The notes below the pieces were generated by a model, which had not been told where the DNA came from, made no database searches, and worked only from the letters and a program-made list of their open reading frames with translations. A stretch of DNA of 64,000 nucleotides. Source: Tupaia tana (taxonomy: Eukaryota; Chordata; Mammalia; Scandentia; Tupaiidae). A program made the translations under genes and the position numbers. The stretch spans positions 56,379,027 to 56,443,026 of the forward strand of contig JAKSZU010000008.1 in assembly GCA_026018925.1 (NCBI GenBank), in the 5' to 3' direction. Below, piece by piece: positions 54,170 to 63,236 of the stretch. Every line of letters starts with the position of its first letter. Position 1 is the stretch's first letter.

Positions 54170-54420
54170 GGGCAGAGCGGTGGAGGCCCTGCAGACTCTG
54201 CAGCCAGGCTGCCTGTGGGTGGGTCCTGGCTCCAACAGTTAATGAGATGAGCTTCAGCAACATATTTAACTTTCTGGACCTGTTTCCCTCATTTTAAAGC
54301 AGTGATAATAACATCAATAAAATTTACTTCATAGATTTGTTCTGAGGATTAAATGACTTAATATGTATAAAATGTTTAGAAAAGGACTGGCATGTACCAG
54401 ATGCCCTTCAAATATTTATT
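54170..54420 (+). mobile_element. MIR SINE
   Basis: Sense MIR: 'tctgcagccaggctgcctgt', 'gtgggtcctggctccaacag', 'tttaactttctggacctgtt', 'ctgaggattaaatgacttaa' and 'ctggcatgtaccagatgccc'. Nearly full length. Confidence 0.8.
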
Positions 54421-54467
54421 ATCAAGTATATCTTACAGTAAACAACTTGAAGAGTTCATTCACTGGG

Positions 54468-54658
54468 GCCAGTAGGTGGCATGGTGGTTGAGGTGCTGGA
54501 CTCCCACATGGCTGACTGTAGTTTGAGTCCTGGACCTGGCAGCTTGCTTTCTCACTTTCCTTCTCTCTTTCTCTCTCTCTGTCTCTGGTGAGCAAATGTG
54601 CCCTATAGCAAATCAGTTCATTATAATAATTACTTAAACAAATAATTCTCAAATATTA
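54468..54658 (+). mobile_element. SINE-D copy
   Basis: Sense short SINE: 'ggccagtaggtggcatggtg', B-box-like 'agtttgagtcctgg', then 'cttgctttctcactttcctt', CT-rich run, 'gtgccctatagcaaatcagt' and a degenerate AT tail. It retains the CCCTATAGC of SINE-A. Target duplication 'tcattcact' (about 54456-54464 and 54671-54679). Confidence 0.85.
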
Positions 54659-54829
54659 AATTTAAAAATATCATTCACTTTGCCATGGGTAATGTGCTCC
54701 AAGTAACAGAAGGAAGGAACATGAAAGTAGACTGTTTATCACATATTATAAGCTCTTTATATTAGTAAGTACTCCATATATGACTTATTAGGTATAAAAG
54801 TTAATATAACTTACTTAGCAAAGAGCTTT

Positions 54830-54975
54830 TCTGTCTCCTTTAATTTTCCCAATGACTCTATTACCAAAGGAGACTCATTTTCTTATCTAACAGATCAAAA
54901 CATTACCAGAGATCATACAGAAGGTAAAAAGCAGAACCATGATTTGAATCCTAGTTTTCTGATTGAAGGTTCACT
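54830..54975 (-). mobile_element. MIR SINE fragment
   Basis: Reverse MIR: 'tttcccaatgactctattac', 'tcattttcttatctaacaga', 'accagagatcatacagaagg' and 'accatgatttgaatcctag'. Confidence 0.68.
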
Positions 54976-55066
54976 AACCTTTACGGGTTAGAATCCTTTA
55001 TTCTGTTTGGAAATATGTTTGTAGGTCCCTATCTTGCTTGCACTCCAAAATATTTCCATTCAGTTT

Positions 55067-55340
55067 ATTTATTATTTTTTTTTTTTGGAGAGGTTTTTCG
55101 CTATAGGGCACGTGCGCTCGCCAGACAGACACAGAGAGACATAGAGACAGAAAGCGAGAAATCACCCCCCAGGGGGGATGGTCACGCCGCAATCCCTTTT
55201 CCTCCATTCTCCTCTCGGGATCTTGGGCACGCACGCACATGCGCCCGGCGTGAGTTTTAAGCCACCGGGTCCAGGATGTGAACCGCGGTCGACTACGTGG
55301 GAGTCCAGCGACATAGCCATTACGCTAACTGCTGGTTCCC
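55067..55340 (-). mobile_element. SINE-A copy, young
   Basis: Reverse copy with CpGs intact ('gggcacgtgcgctcgccaga', 'tggtcacgccgcaatccc', 'cggcgtgagttttaagccac', 'aaccgcggtcgactacgtgg'). Target duplication 'tccattcagttt' (about 55055-55066 and 55341-55352), perfect. Confidence 0.93.
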
Positions 55341-55490
55341 TCCATTCAGTTTTGAGATGGTTTTCACCTGCAATAACTCCTGCTGTGTGCAACTCCTGAT
55401 ATAATGCAAGCTGTGTATGCCAGTGCGGTTAGAGAAGTTAAAGGTCAAACAACTTTAAGGTACAACTGTTACTACTACTGTAGTACTCTT

Positions 55491-55754
55491 TTTTTCTTTT
55501 AGATTTCTGCCATAGAGCGCCTATGCTTGCTGGAGAGAGACAGTGAGAAGGAAAGTAACAAATCAGCCCCTGGGAAGATGGCCATGTTGCAATCCCTTCT
55601 CCATTCTCCTCTCTGGATTTTGGGCACACGCACACACACGCACATGCACACACACACGCCCAGTATAACTTTCAAGTCACCTGTTCTGGGGCTGGAACTG
55701 CAGTCAGCCATGTAAGAGTCCAGCACCTTAACCATCATACCCTCTCCTGGTCCC
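55491..55754 (-). mobile_element. SINE-B copy
   Basis: Reverse copy: 'atttctgccatagagcgcct', 'gagaaggaaagtaacaaatc', 'tttgggcacacgcacacaca', 'actttcaagtcacctgttct', head end 'ctcctggtcccac'. Target duplication 'gtagtactctt'/'atagtactctt' (55480-55490 and about 55761-55771). Confidence 0.87.
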
Positions 55755-55771
55755 ACTGCTATAGTACTCTT

Positions 55772-55989
55772 GTACCCAGTCTCCCCATCTGTCAGATGGA
55801 AAGCTCCAGTGGTCATTTCACATTTGGAAAGCACTGAACAGTTGATGGAACTGTGAGTTATAGAGTATCCTTCCCACTCTCATTGCTTCCAATGAACTGA
55901 TAGAAAAAGAATAAAGGTGGCCAAAATAGACCAGGTAGTTATATTTTGTATTCCTTTGCACTTCAACTTAGTATAAGAAAATCCAGCTG

Positions 55990-56029
<40 letters not shown>

Positions 56030-57225
56030 TCACTCTGAGGCCTCAGCTTCAAATAAAAAATGGTGACATCACGTATTCAAAACTCTGAAGAGGAAGATGG
56101 ATTCTTAAAATGTATTTGTTTATGGACACAACCTTGAGTCAGAAAGGGTTATTCTACAGCTGACATTGTGTTCCCAACAGCCATCACACTGAGAGCTGAG
56201 TCACCACCCCGTCAAGCACTTCATCAAAGTTCCTCTACTTGGCTGTCACTGGGCAACAAGAGGCTCTGAGCAGCCTGTAATTAAAGCCGGAGCAAGTGAA
56301 GAGGGATTGGAGACTGATCGTTAAAGTGTCAAAAAAGAGCCAGGTGAGAATGATGATGGATTGAAAACATGCATTTAGCCTTGCTGTCTCCCCAAGCCCC
56401 ACAAAGGTGACACTAAAACGATTTTATTACAGGCATGAACCACAAGGACAAAGAAAATGTGAAAAGAGAAAAAGAGCTATAAAATTTTGGAAGCTGGAAA
56501 GCAGATGGGCAAGTGATAACTGGCTCAACAAACCTGATAATATGAATCCTAAGGAGGTGCAGGAAAGCCAAGAAGCAACTAGATTTATGTTGCATAATCC
56601 CCCAAGTGGCTCAGGATTAGCAGGACTAGGTATTTCTGGAACTAGAAGTTGATGTTGGGGCTGAAAACAAGAGGAGTCATTGGAAGTCTTCTGAAGACAC
56701 ATTCAGGCTCCCAGATATCCTTCCTATGTAACAATATAACTATAACAGATTGTGTTATCTTCCAAATTTGTCATCTCTTCCTCTACCGTGTGATTTTGTA
56801 GTTGTTCCCACTAGAAGCAGATTATCTATGCCCACGTTTTTGTGCTTCACTAGGAGGCTTGGTTTGGCCATTGGAATGTGTGCAGAAGTGACAAGAAAGA
56901 AAGTTCTGAGTCTAGGCCATAAAAACAAGTGCTTCCACTTGCCCCCGTTGAATTTCTGACATCACCATGAGAAGAACCTGCACAGTAGCCTACTGGCCCA
57001 AGAAGAATGAGAGCCATAAGGAACAGTCATGCTCAAAGCCCACAGGCTAGAGCCACCAAAGCCCAGTGGACCTGCAATCTCATGAGCTAGAAAGCAATGC
57101 TTGCAGTTGTAATATGCCACTGATATTTTGTGGTCCCACAGCATAGATGGCTGGGATGGCAGTAGGTAACTTGAAGTGGAGTGCTGCTGCAATACAACCT
57201 ACAGTCTTCAGGAACAGGTTGCAGG
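55772..57225. other. Unannotated 1.45-kb stretch
   Basis: Contains a (GT)n tract at 55993-56023. Otherwise nothing recognised. The opposed frames at 56407-56702 have no motif. Confidence 0.4.
55993..56023. repeat. (GT)n microsatellite
   Basis: About 15 GT units. Confidence 0.93.
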
Positions 57226-57228
57226 TGG

Positions 57229-57298
<70 letters not shown>

Positions 57299-57368
57299 GT
57301 ATATATGTATATATATACACACATATATATGTATGTATATATATACACACACACACATATATATATAC

Positions 57369-57406
<38 letters not shown>
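57226..57406. repeat. (TA)n/(CA)n alternating tract
   Basis: 180 bp of almost pure purine-pyrimidine alternation: TA block, CA block, mixed TATG/TACA, then another long TA block at the far end. The two outer TA blocks are mutually complementary. It produces spurious isoleucine-tyrosine-rich frames on both strands, including the 175-aa minus frame. Confidence 0.95.
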
Positions 57407-57434
57407 CCACCTGTTAACCCAGAATATACTTTTT

Positions 57435-57707
57435 TTTTTACTTTTTTTTTTTTTGAGAGGTTTTTTGCTATAGGGCACGTGCGCTTGCCAGACAAACAGA
57501 GAGAGACATAGAGACAGAAAGCGAGAAATCACCCCCCAGGGGGGATGGTCACGCCGCAATCCCATCTCCTCCATTCTCCTCTTGGGATCTTGGGCACACA
57601 CGCACACGCGCCCGGTGTGAGTTTTAAGCCACCGGGTCCGGGACGCGAACCGCGGTCGACTACGTGGGAGTCCAGCGACATAGCCATTACGCTAACTGCT
57701 GGTTCCC
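57435..57707 (-). mobile_element. SINE-A copy, youngest-looking
   Basis: Reverse full-length copy with very high CpG retention ('ccaccgggtccgggacgcga', 'accgcggtcgactacgtggg'). Flanked by a perfect 19-bp target duplication, 'aacccagaatatacttttt' (57416-57434 and 57708-57726). No sign of decay. Confidence 0.95.
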
Positions 57708-57744
57708 AACCCAGAATATACTTTTTGAGATGCTGAAAAATAAT

Positions 57745-57920
57745 GAGGGACAGCAGGTGGCACGAAGGTTAAGGCAGCTGGATACTACTTGACTGACTAA
57801 ATGGTTCAAGTCCTAGATCCAGTGGCTTGAAAAACACCCAGGCACATGTGCCCAAAATCCCTAGAGGAGAATGAAGAAGGGATTGCAGTATGGCCATCAC
57901 CCCTAGGGAGTTATTTCTTA

Positions 57921-57975
<55 letters not shown>

Positions 57976-58085
57976 GCGAGCACATGCATCCTATAGCAAA
58001 ATCTCTCTCTCTTTCTCTCTCTCTCTGTCTTTCTCCAGCGAGAACATGCATCCTATAGCAAAAAGTTAAAAAATTTTTAAATAAA
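57745..58085 (+). mobile_element. SINE-B copy with duplicated 3' end
   Basis: Sense copy: 'gagggacagcaggtggcacg', B box 'ggttcaagtcct', 'agaggagaatgaagaaggga', then (CT)n. The terminal unit 'ctccagcgagcacatgcatc' plus 'ctatagcaaaa' occurs twice (57972 and 58034), separated by a second CT run. Confidence 0.86.
57920..57974. repeat. (CT)n microsatellite
   Basis: About 26 CT units inside the SINE-B copy. Confidence 0.93.
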
Positions 58086-58474
58086 TGAAGATATTATGTG
58101 CAACATTAAGAAAAAAACAATGCCAATGCTACCAAAGGGCAATTATACCAAATGACTAAACAGTTGGTATAGTTGTTACCTATAGTAACTTGGAAGATTA
58201 AAAATAAGTCTAATGAACCCAAAGCTTTGAGCAAGGAGGTTTCCAGGCAGGATGTGGACAAAAGGAACTTAAGTGTCCTCAGTAATCTTAGGCCAAAGCC
58301 AGAGTTGGCAAATACGAAAGAATTTAGAGGGGAGGACATGCTCCTTGACCATGTGAGAGCTAGCACAGTAAGGCTGGGCCAGGGGCATAAAACTGAGTAT
58401 AGACTCGCACTCCCACCTCCCTTGTCTGGAATATGGAGGCTTCCCAACTAGATCTGGAGGCATTTGAATTTTTA
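58086..58474. other. Unannotated stretch
   Basis: Open frames overlap on both strands (58106-58463) without a recognisable domain. No repeat named. Confidence 0.4.
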
Positions 58475-58489
58475 AAAGTTCCTATGTCA

Positions 58490-58788
58490 GGGACTGGACT
58501 GTGACATGGAGGTAAAACGTGACACAGAGGTAAAACATGGTGCTCTGTGAGGCAGATCCATGTGAGAAGGTTCCAGATTCATGGCTGCAGACCTCCCTGA
58601 GAATGCTGGGCACATGTATGCCCATGATCTAGAGCTGGCTGAAGTTTGGGGTGGATCAGAGTGTCAAGACCTTGGAGGAGATGCCGTGTCTTTTTCTTTC
58701 TTTCTCTCTGTAACTCTCTCTCATAGAAGAAATGAATAAATAAAATTTTAAAAATAAGAAAATGAATAATTAAAAATGAAAGGCTCCT
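58490..58788 (+). mobile_element. SINE-C copy
   Basis: Sense copy with a duplicated head piece ('gtgacatggaggtaaaac', then 'gtgacacagaggtaaaac'), B-box-like 'aggttccagattcatgg', 'cagacctccctgagaatgct', 'gcccatgatctagagctggc', 'ctctctctcatagaagaaat' and an A-rich tail. Flanks 'gttcctatgtc'/'gctcctatacc' suggest a target duplication. Confidence 0.8.
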
Positions 58789-58803
58789 ATACCTAGCCCT
58801 GGC

Positions 58804-59392
58804 CATGACCCGAGCCACTGAAACTGGAGACTCCTAGGACATGTTATTCCTGTCATATCTGAACATTCCTCTTGGTGCCTGGGTCTCAGCAACTGTTTCT
58901 TGAACAAATAAATAAATGATCTTAAACAAGTCACTTAAGCCCCTGACTTCAGTTTCCTTGGTCTCTTTCAATGTTAAGTTTCCACGATGGATATTTATAC
59001 TGTTTTCAAGCTAGAGAGAAGCCTGGGAAATAAATCTTATACTGTTTGTTCAGCTTTAGATGTCTCTCAGGCATCTGCTGCTGAGACCAATTGCCCAGTC
59101 ACCTCCATGAGGAGCCCCTGGTGTTCTTCTGAGCATGGAGCCCAAAAGCAAATTCAGGGTACCACAGCCATGTCAGAACTAAGCAAGAGAGAGGGAGAGA
59201 CAGTATCACTTATGCATTGCTTAATGACCTGATTTCTATTCCAGTTACCACGTTTTGTTTTTGTTTTGTTTTGTCATCTCAGCAAAAATAAGCAAGTTCT
59301 TCAGAGTGTACAATTAATTAGCTCCAAGTGTGTCTTAGCATCCCTGAAGATGCCAGGTAGGTGTGCAAGTGGGAACTGGCCTCTACTTTTAT
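58804..59392. other. Unannotated stretch
   Basis: The frame at 58987-59232 (81 aa, plus) shows no motif. Nothing else recognised. Confidence 0.4.
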
Positions 59393-59516
59393 GAGGGTAT
59401 TCAAAAGGTCATGGAAAATGCATATTATGAAAAAAACTATACACAGATTTCAAAAATTTTTGCTATAAACTTGTATTTTACCTCCATTTTCCCACAGAAT
59501 TTTTAAAGCCCCTTAT
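59393..59516. mobile_element. Mariner-like MITE, family 2 (copy 3)
   Basis: 'gagggtattcaaaaggtcat' on the left, 'cacagaatttttaaagcccc' on the right. The centre 'gcatattatgaaaaaaacta' is nearly identical to copy 2. Noncoding, with TA near both ends. Confidence 0.65.
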
Positions 59517-60373
59517 TATCTGAGAAAGTTCTGGATGCTGCCTCTCCTGGTCCTTTATTTCTGAACTAACTGATAGTGCTGGGTCTGGTCCATGCAAAGA
59601 ATGTAAATAGGAGCTTCGTGTACTCTGAGGCTGTAAATGAAACCCTAACAGCTCACAGCTTTTACCCGTGCTCCTGTCTCACACCAGACCAGCTGAAATC
59701 CACCAGCCTTACAAACCGCCTCTCCTCTGCCAAGCTGTGATGTCTCAGAATTTCTGACTCCAGTATCTCCTCTCTCTGTTGCCTCCTCTTCCCTAATTCT
59801 TGGCTGGCATGACCACACTTCCTTTGCCTCCTGGTTTTGCTGGTTGCCGGCCCTATGCAAGGCCATGCAGGCAGTGCAGGTTAGACAGATTAGACAGGCA
59901 TGCTGCAGCCCTCATTTGGGAGTAAGGTTTCTAATGGGGGACAGTCCTGGGCCTACTTCCTCCTGCCAGTCTCTGATCACACCTGCAGAGTACCCGTGAT
60001 GTGTTGGTGGGCTCTCAGCGAGGGCTCCCCATTGGCTCCAAAAGCCCCCAAAGCCTAAGCAAATCTAATACCTAACAGGCTTTGGCTGAAGAGAAGGCAA
60101 AAGGAAGACAGAGGGAGAGCCTGGGCATGAGTATTGTGAGAGCCAAAGTGTGGAGGATGCTGAAAGATTTCCTGGGGCTGATTTTTCAGGGTGCTAGAGG
60201 AGCAAAGAGATCCCCCCTTGTGGAAAAAGAGTAGCACTCTCCAGGTGGCTTGCCAACTGCCAGCTCAGGCAAGTGTGGCTGGCAGAACTGCTGTAGGAGG
60301 CAAGAGCAAGACTTCTTTTTAGAAATAACACCTCCTCTTTCCCAATGTTCCCTTCTGTCTTCCTCCTATCCTT
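59517..60373. other. Unannotated stretch
   Basis: Less AT-rich than average. Minus frames of 60-73 aa (59645-59866, 60055-60382) have no recognised family. Confidence 0.4.
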
Positions 60374-60383
60374 CATCCCCACA

Positions 60384-60620
60384 GGTTTGTTTTTTTTCCT
60401 CTAGAAGGTGCCTGTGCTCTCCATAGAGAGAGAAGTGAGAAAGTAACACTATAGAGAGTAGTCACACCACAACTCCTTCTCCTCCATTTCTCGTCTCAGG
60501 ATGTTGGGCATGCACATCCACATGTCCAGTGTGTTTTCCAAGCAACCAGGTCCTGGACTGGAACCACACAGTGAGCCATGTGGGATCTAGCCACTTAACC
60601 ACCATGCTACAAGCTGGTCT
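60384..60620 (-). mobile_element. SINE-B copy
   Basis: Reverse copy: 'ctctagaaggtgcctgtgct', 'aactccttctcctccatttc', 'gtgttttccaagcaaccagg', head end 'ctacaagctggtct'. Perfect 10-bp target duplication 'catccccaca' (60374-60383 and 60621-60630). Confidence 0.86.
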
Positions 60621-60630
60621 CATCCCCACA

Positions 60631-61230
60631 CTTTTGAGGAGTTTGGGTGTCTGCTCACCTGAATCTCTGGTAACAAGGCTGGATTTCTCTCAGGAAGACT
60701 TCTGCAGCTGTCCCAGGACTCAATTCTTGCTAAATGAGGGGAGCTGTTAGGACAATCTCACATTCTCATTTGGAAGAACAATAATAACTTCCAACCAGAG
60801 CTAGATGAGGCAGTGGCTCACTCCTCTGTCACCCTCTTCATCTGTGCCCAGATGTTGATGGTGCCGTGGTCTTAGATCTGAGAGTTTCTGACTGCTGGCT
60901 CTTCCCAACTAGAAGAAGACTGTAGGAGGCATGAGGTTGCCACAATCCCACTGAAGTGTAATACACACCAAAGGTCAGTTGATGGCAACTAGGACCTCAA
61001 TCTTACATCTGCCGTCCTTGTCAGTATCTCTCTTATGTTCAATCTGTAAAGAACTGAGAGCCAGGCAAAAGTCTATCTTGCATTAAATGGTTTATAAAAC
61101 AAAGATGGCACACATTTGTCACTATACCCTTCCCCTGAGCTCAGGAAATCTTACTGAAGGATCAGAGAGCTTGAAATAAGAATCAGAGATCTTAAGGAAG
61201 CTCTGGAAAAAAAAAAAGTTTAAAAAGAAC
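60631..61230. other. Unannotated stretch
   Basis: Nothing recognised. Confidence 0.4.
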
Positions 61231-61234
61231 CAAG

Positions 61235-61457
61235 GAGGCCAGCTGGTAGTACAGTGGTAATGCAACCGCATAGGCAAGGTCCTGGATTCATACCCTGGGA
61301 GCTCCCTGAGCACACCATGCACACATGTGGGCCCATGATCTGGGCTAACTGAGACTGGGAGAGGATTGCAGAAAGACCCTGTTTGGGAGTCTTGGTCGCT
61401 TTCTCTCTCTCTCTCTCTCCCTCTCTCTCTCTCTCAATAAACAAACAAACAAAAACT
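61235..61457 (+). mobile_element. SINE-C copy
   Basis: Sense copy: 'gaggccagctggtagtacag', B-box-like 'ggattcataccc', 'agctccctgagcacaccatg', 'gggcccatgatctgggctaa', 'aaagaccctgtttgggagtc', a CT-rich run and 'caataaacaaacaaac'. Confidence 0.82.
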
Positions 61458-61689
61458 AACCTTTGAAACAAAGAAAACCAGGGCTCAGCCCAAAGCCTCA
61501 CTCATGACAGGCAATATTGCATTTGATGAAATATGAGGAGAGTAACTCAGGTTGTGGTACTATCTATAAAATGACTGTAATGATTTTAGAAGATACAGTC
61601 ATCTTTGTCATACAGCATTATGACTGGCTGACCTTTAGTTGGATACAGAAGGTCTTGAAATAATCATACTTAAAGGAGCAATTTTTTTA
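61458..61689. other. Unannotated spacer
   Basis: Nothing recognised. Confidence 0.4.
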
Positions 61690-61806
61690 GATAAATGTTT
61701 ACTTTGTGGCCTGTTCTTCTGCTCAAAATCTTTCAATGGCTCCCTACTGCCAGTGGATAAAAATACTGCTTCCTTAAGGCTATTCATAATCTGAACTCCA
61801 TTGGCT
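61690..61806 (+). mobile_element. L2 LINE fragment
   Basis: 'gcctgttcttctgctcaaaa', 'tctttcaatggctccctact' and 'ggctattcataatctgaact' match the L2 stretch 'ctgctcaaaacccttcaatg'. Cut by the SINE that follows. Confidence 0.65.
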
Positions 61807-62051
61807 TTTTTTTTTTTTTAAGAGAGAGATTTTTGTTATAGGGCATGTGCTCTATAGAGACAGATAGACAGACAGAAAGTAAGAAATCACCCCCCAGGGA
61901 TGATGGCCATGCCTCAATCGCTTCTCCTCCATTCTCCTCTCAGGATCTTGGGCACACACACCCATGTGCCCAGAAAGAGTTTAAAGCCACTGAGTCCAGG
62001 ACCCGAATCACAGCCAACTACATGAGAGTCCAGCAACATATTCATTACACC
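61807..62051 (-). mobile_element. SINE-A copy with an eroded head
   Basis: Reverse copy: 'gagatttttgttatagggca', 'accccccagggatgatggcc', 'aagccactgagtccaggacc' and 'agtccagcaacatattcatt'. The final 'aactgctggtccc' is missing, so this copy is truncated or mutated at its tRNA start. Confidence 0.82.
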
Positions 62052-62109
62052 ATCTTTTTCCTACTACTTCCATCTCCCTGAAGCTCAATGTCACATTGCA
62101 GGCCATTCA

Positions 62110-62439
62110 GTTCATAAAAGGGACATAACAAAAGGAATGGAAACAAATGCAAACAAAAATCTCCATTCTCAGTATAAAGTCTTTGGCATTCAAGACAGGA
62201 TTCAACCATGGCTTCAGGTCCACAAGCTTGGAGTAAAGGATTCAGAGGCCTAGGTAGGGACCATCTGGAAGTCTAGATATAAAAAGTGAAAGGAAAGGGA
62301 GAGGAACCCAGCACATAGAACGTGGAGAAGCAACGATTCTCCAAATCATTTCAAATGGAATCACTTAGGTCTTTCCTCCTTCTCCTGTCTGAAATAAATA
62401 GTAATAACAGGTTACAGGATCACAGGTGGCAAATGATTT
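62110..62439. other. Unannotated stretch
   Basis: Nothing recognised. Confidence 0.4.
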
Positions 62440-62625
62440 GCCTATATAAACTTAATGTACATAGCAAATCTATAAGGTAGATTCTTTTACTATTACCATT
62501 TTACTGATGAAGAAACTAAGGTACAGAGTGGTTAAGTGGCCTGACCAAGATCACACAAGTAAGTGACAGAGTCAGGTCCCTCTCTAGATGCCATGCCTGT
62601 CACAACCTGGTCTACCTTTTCAGTC
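62440..62625 (-). mobile_element. MIR SINE
   Basis: Reverse MIR: 'attaccattttactgatgaa', 'gaaactaaggtacagagtgg', 'ttaagtggcctgaccaagat' and 'cacacaagtaagtgacagag'. Well-preserved core. Confidence 0.83.
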
Positions 62626-62928
62626 TACCCCTTGCTATTCACACACTGCTGCACATTGTGTGGGTAGAATTTTGTTTTAGAGAAGGCCAGAGAAGGGGAG
62701 AAAGAGTCAGATGACCTGTGGCTTAAAACATAAAGAAAAGAGCAAAGAGACTTTATTAATAGAAAATTGACTTATGCTTCCTTTACTAAAATACTCTGAA
62801 AAAAATCTACATAATATTTCTGAAAGGATACAAAACATGTCTGCCCAGAGCAGTTGCATGTTTGGAGCTGCTGTTGATTGTGTTTCACCCTGTCCTTTCC
62901 TGCCCCCTCTCTACCAGGTTTCCCTGTC
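62626..62928. other. Unannotated stretch
   Basis: Nothing recognised. Confidence 0.4.
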
Positions 62929-62943
62929 AAAAACCTCCTCTTA

Positions 62944-63194
62944 GGGAACCAGCAGTTAGCGTAATGGCTATGTCACTGGACTCCCACGTAGTTGACCGCA
63001 GTTCGCATCCCAGACCCGGTGGCTTAAAACTCACGCCGGGCGCGTGTGCGTGTGTGCCCAAGATCCCGAGAGGAGAATGGAGGAGAAGGGATTGCGGCAT
63101 GACCATCCCCCCTGGGGGGTGATTTCTCGCTTTCTGTCTCTATGTCTCTCTCTGTCTGTCTGGCGAGCACAGGCACCCTATAGCGAAAACCACT

Positions 63195-63221
<27 letters not shown>
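62944..63221 (+). mobile_element. SINE-A copy, young, with a long A tail
   Basis: Sense full-length copy: 'gggaaccagcagttagcgta', 'acgccgggcgcgtgtgcgtg', 'agaggagaatggaggagaag', 'accatcccccctggggggtg', 'cctatagcgaaaaccactc', then about 30 A. Perfect 15-bp target duplication 'aaaaacctcctctta' (62929-62943 and 63222-63236). The 133-aa frame at 63044-63445 is SINE plus poly(A). Confidence 0.95.
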
Positions 63222-63229
<8 letters not shown>

Positions 63230-63236
63230 CCTCTTA

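Noticed and set aside
57080-57607. 175-aa minus-strand frame, the longest in the window
   Set aside because: It joins antisense SINE-A sequence with the TA/CA microsatellite, giving a long isoleucine-tyrosine run. No biological protein.
62944-63020. A functional tRNA gene, suggested by A-box and B-box-like motifs in SINE heads
   Set aside because: The heads do not close a proper acceptor stem and continue into the SINE body. The loop 'ctcccac' hints at a Gly- or Glu-type tRNA ancestor, but this is too weak to assert.
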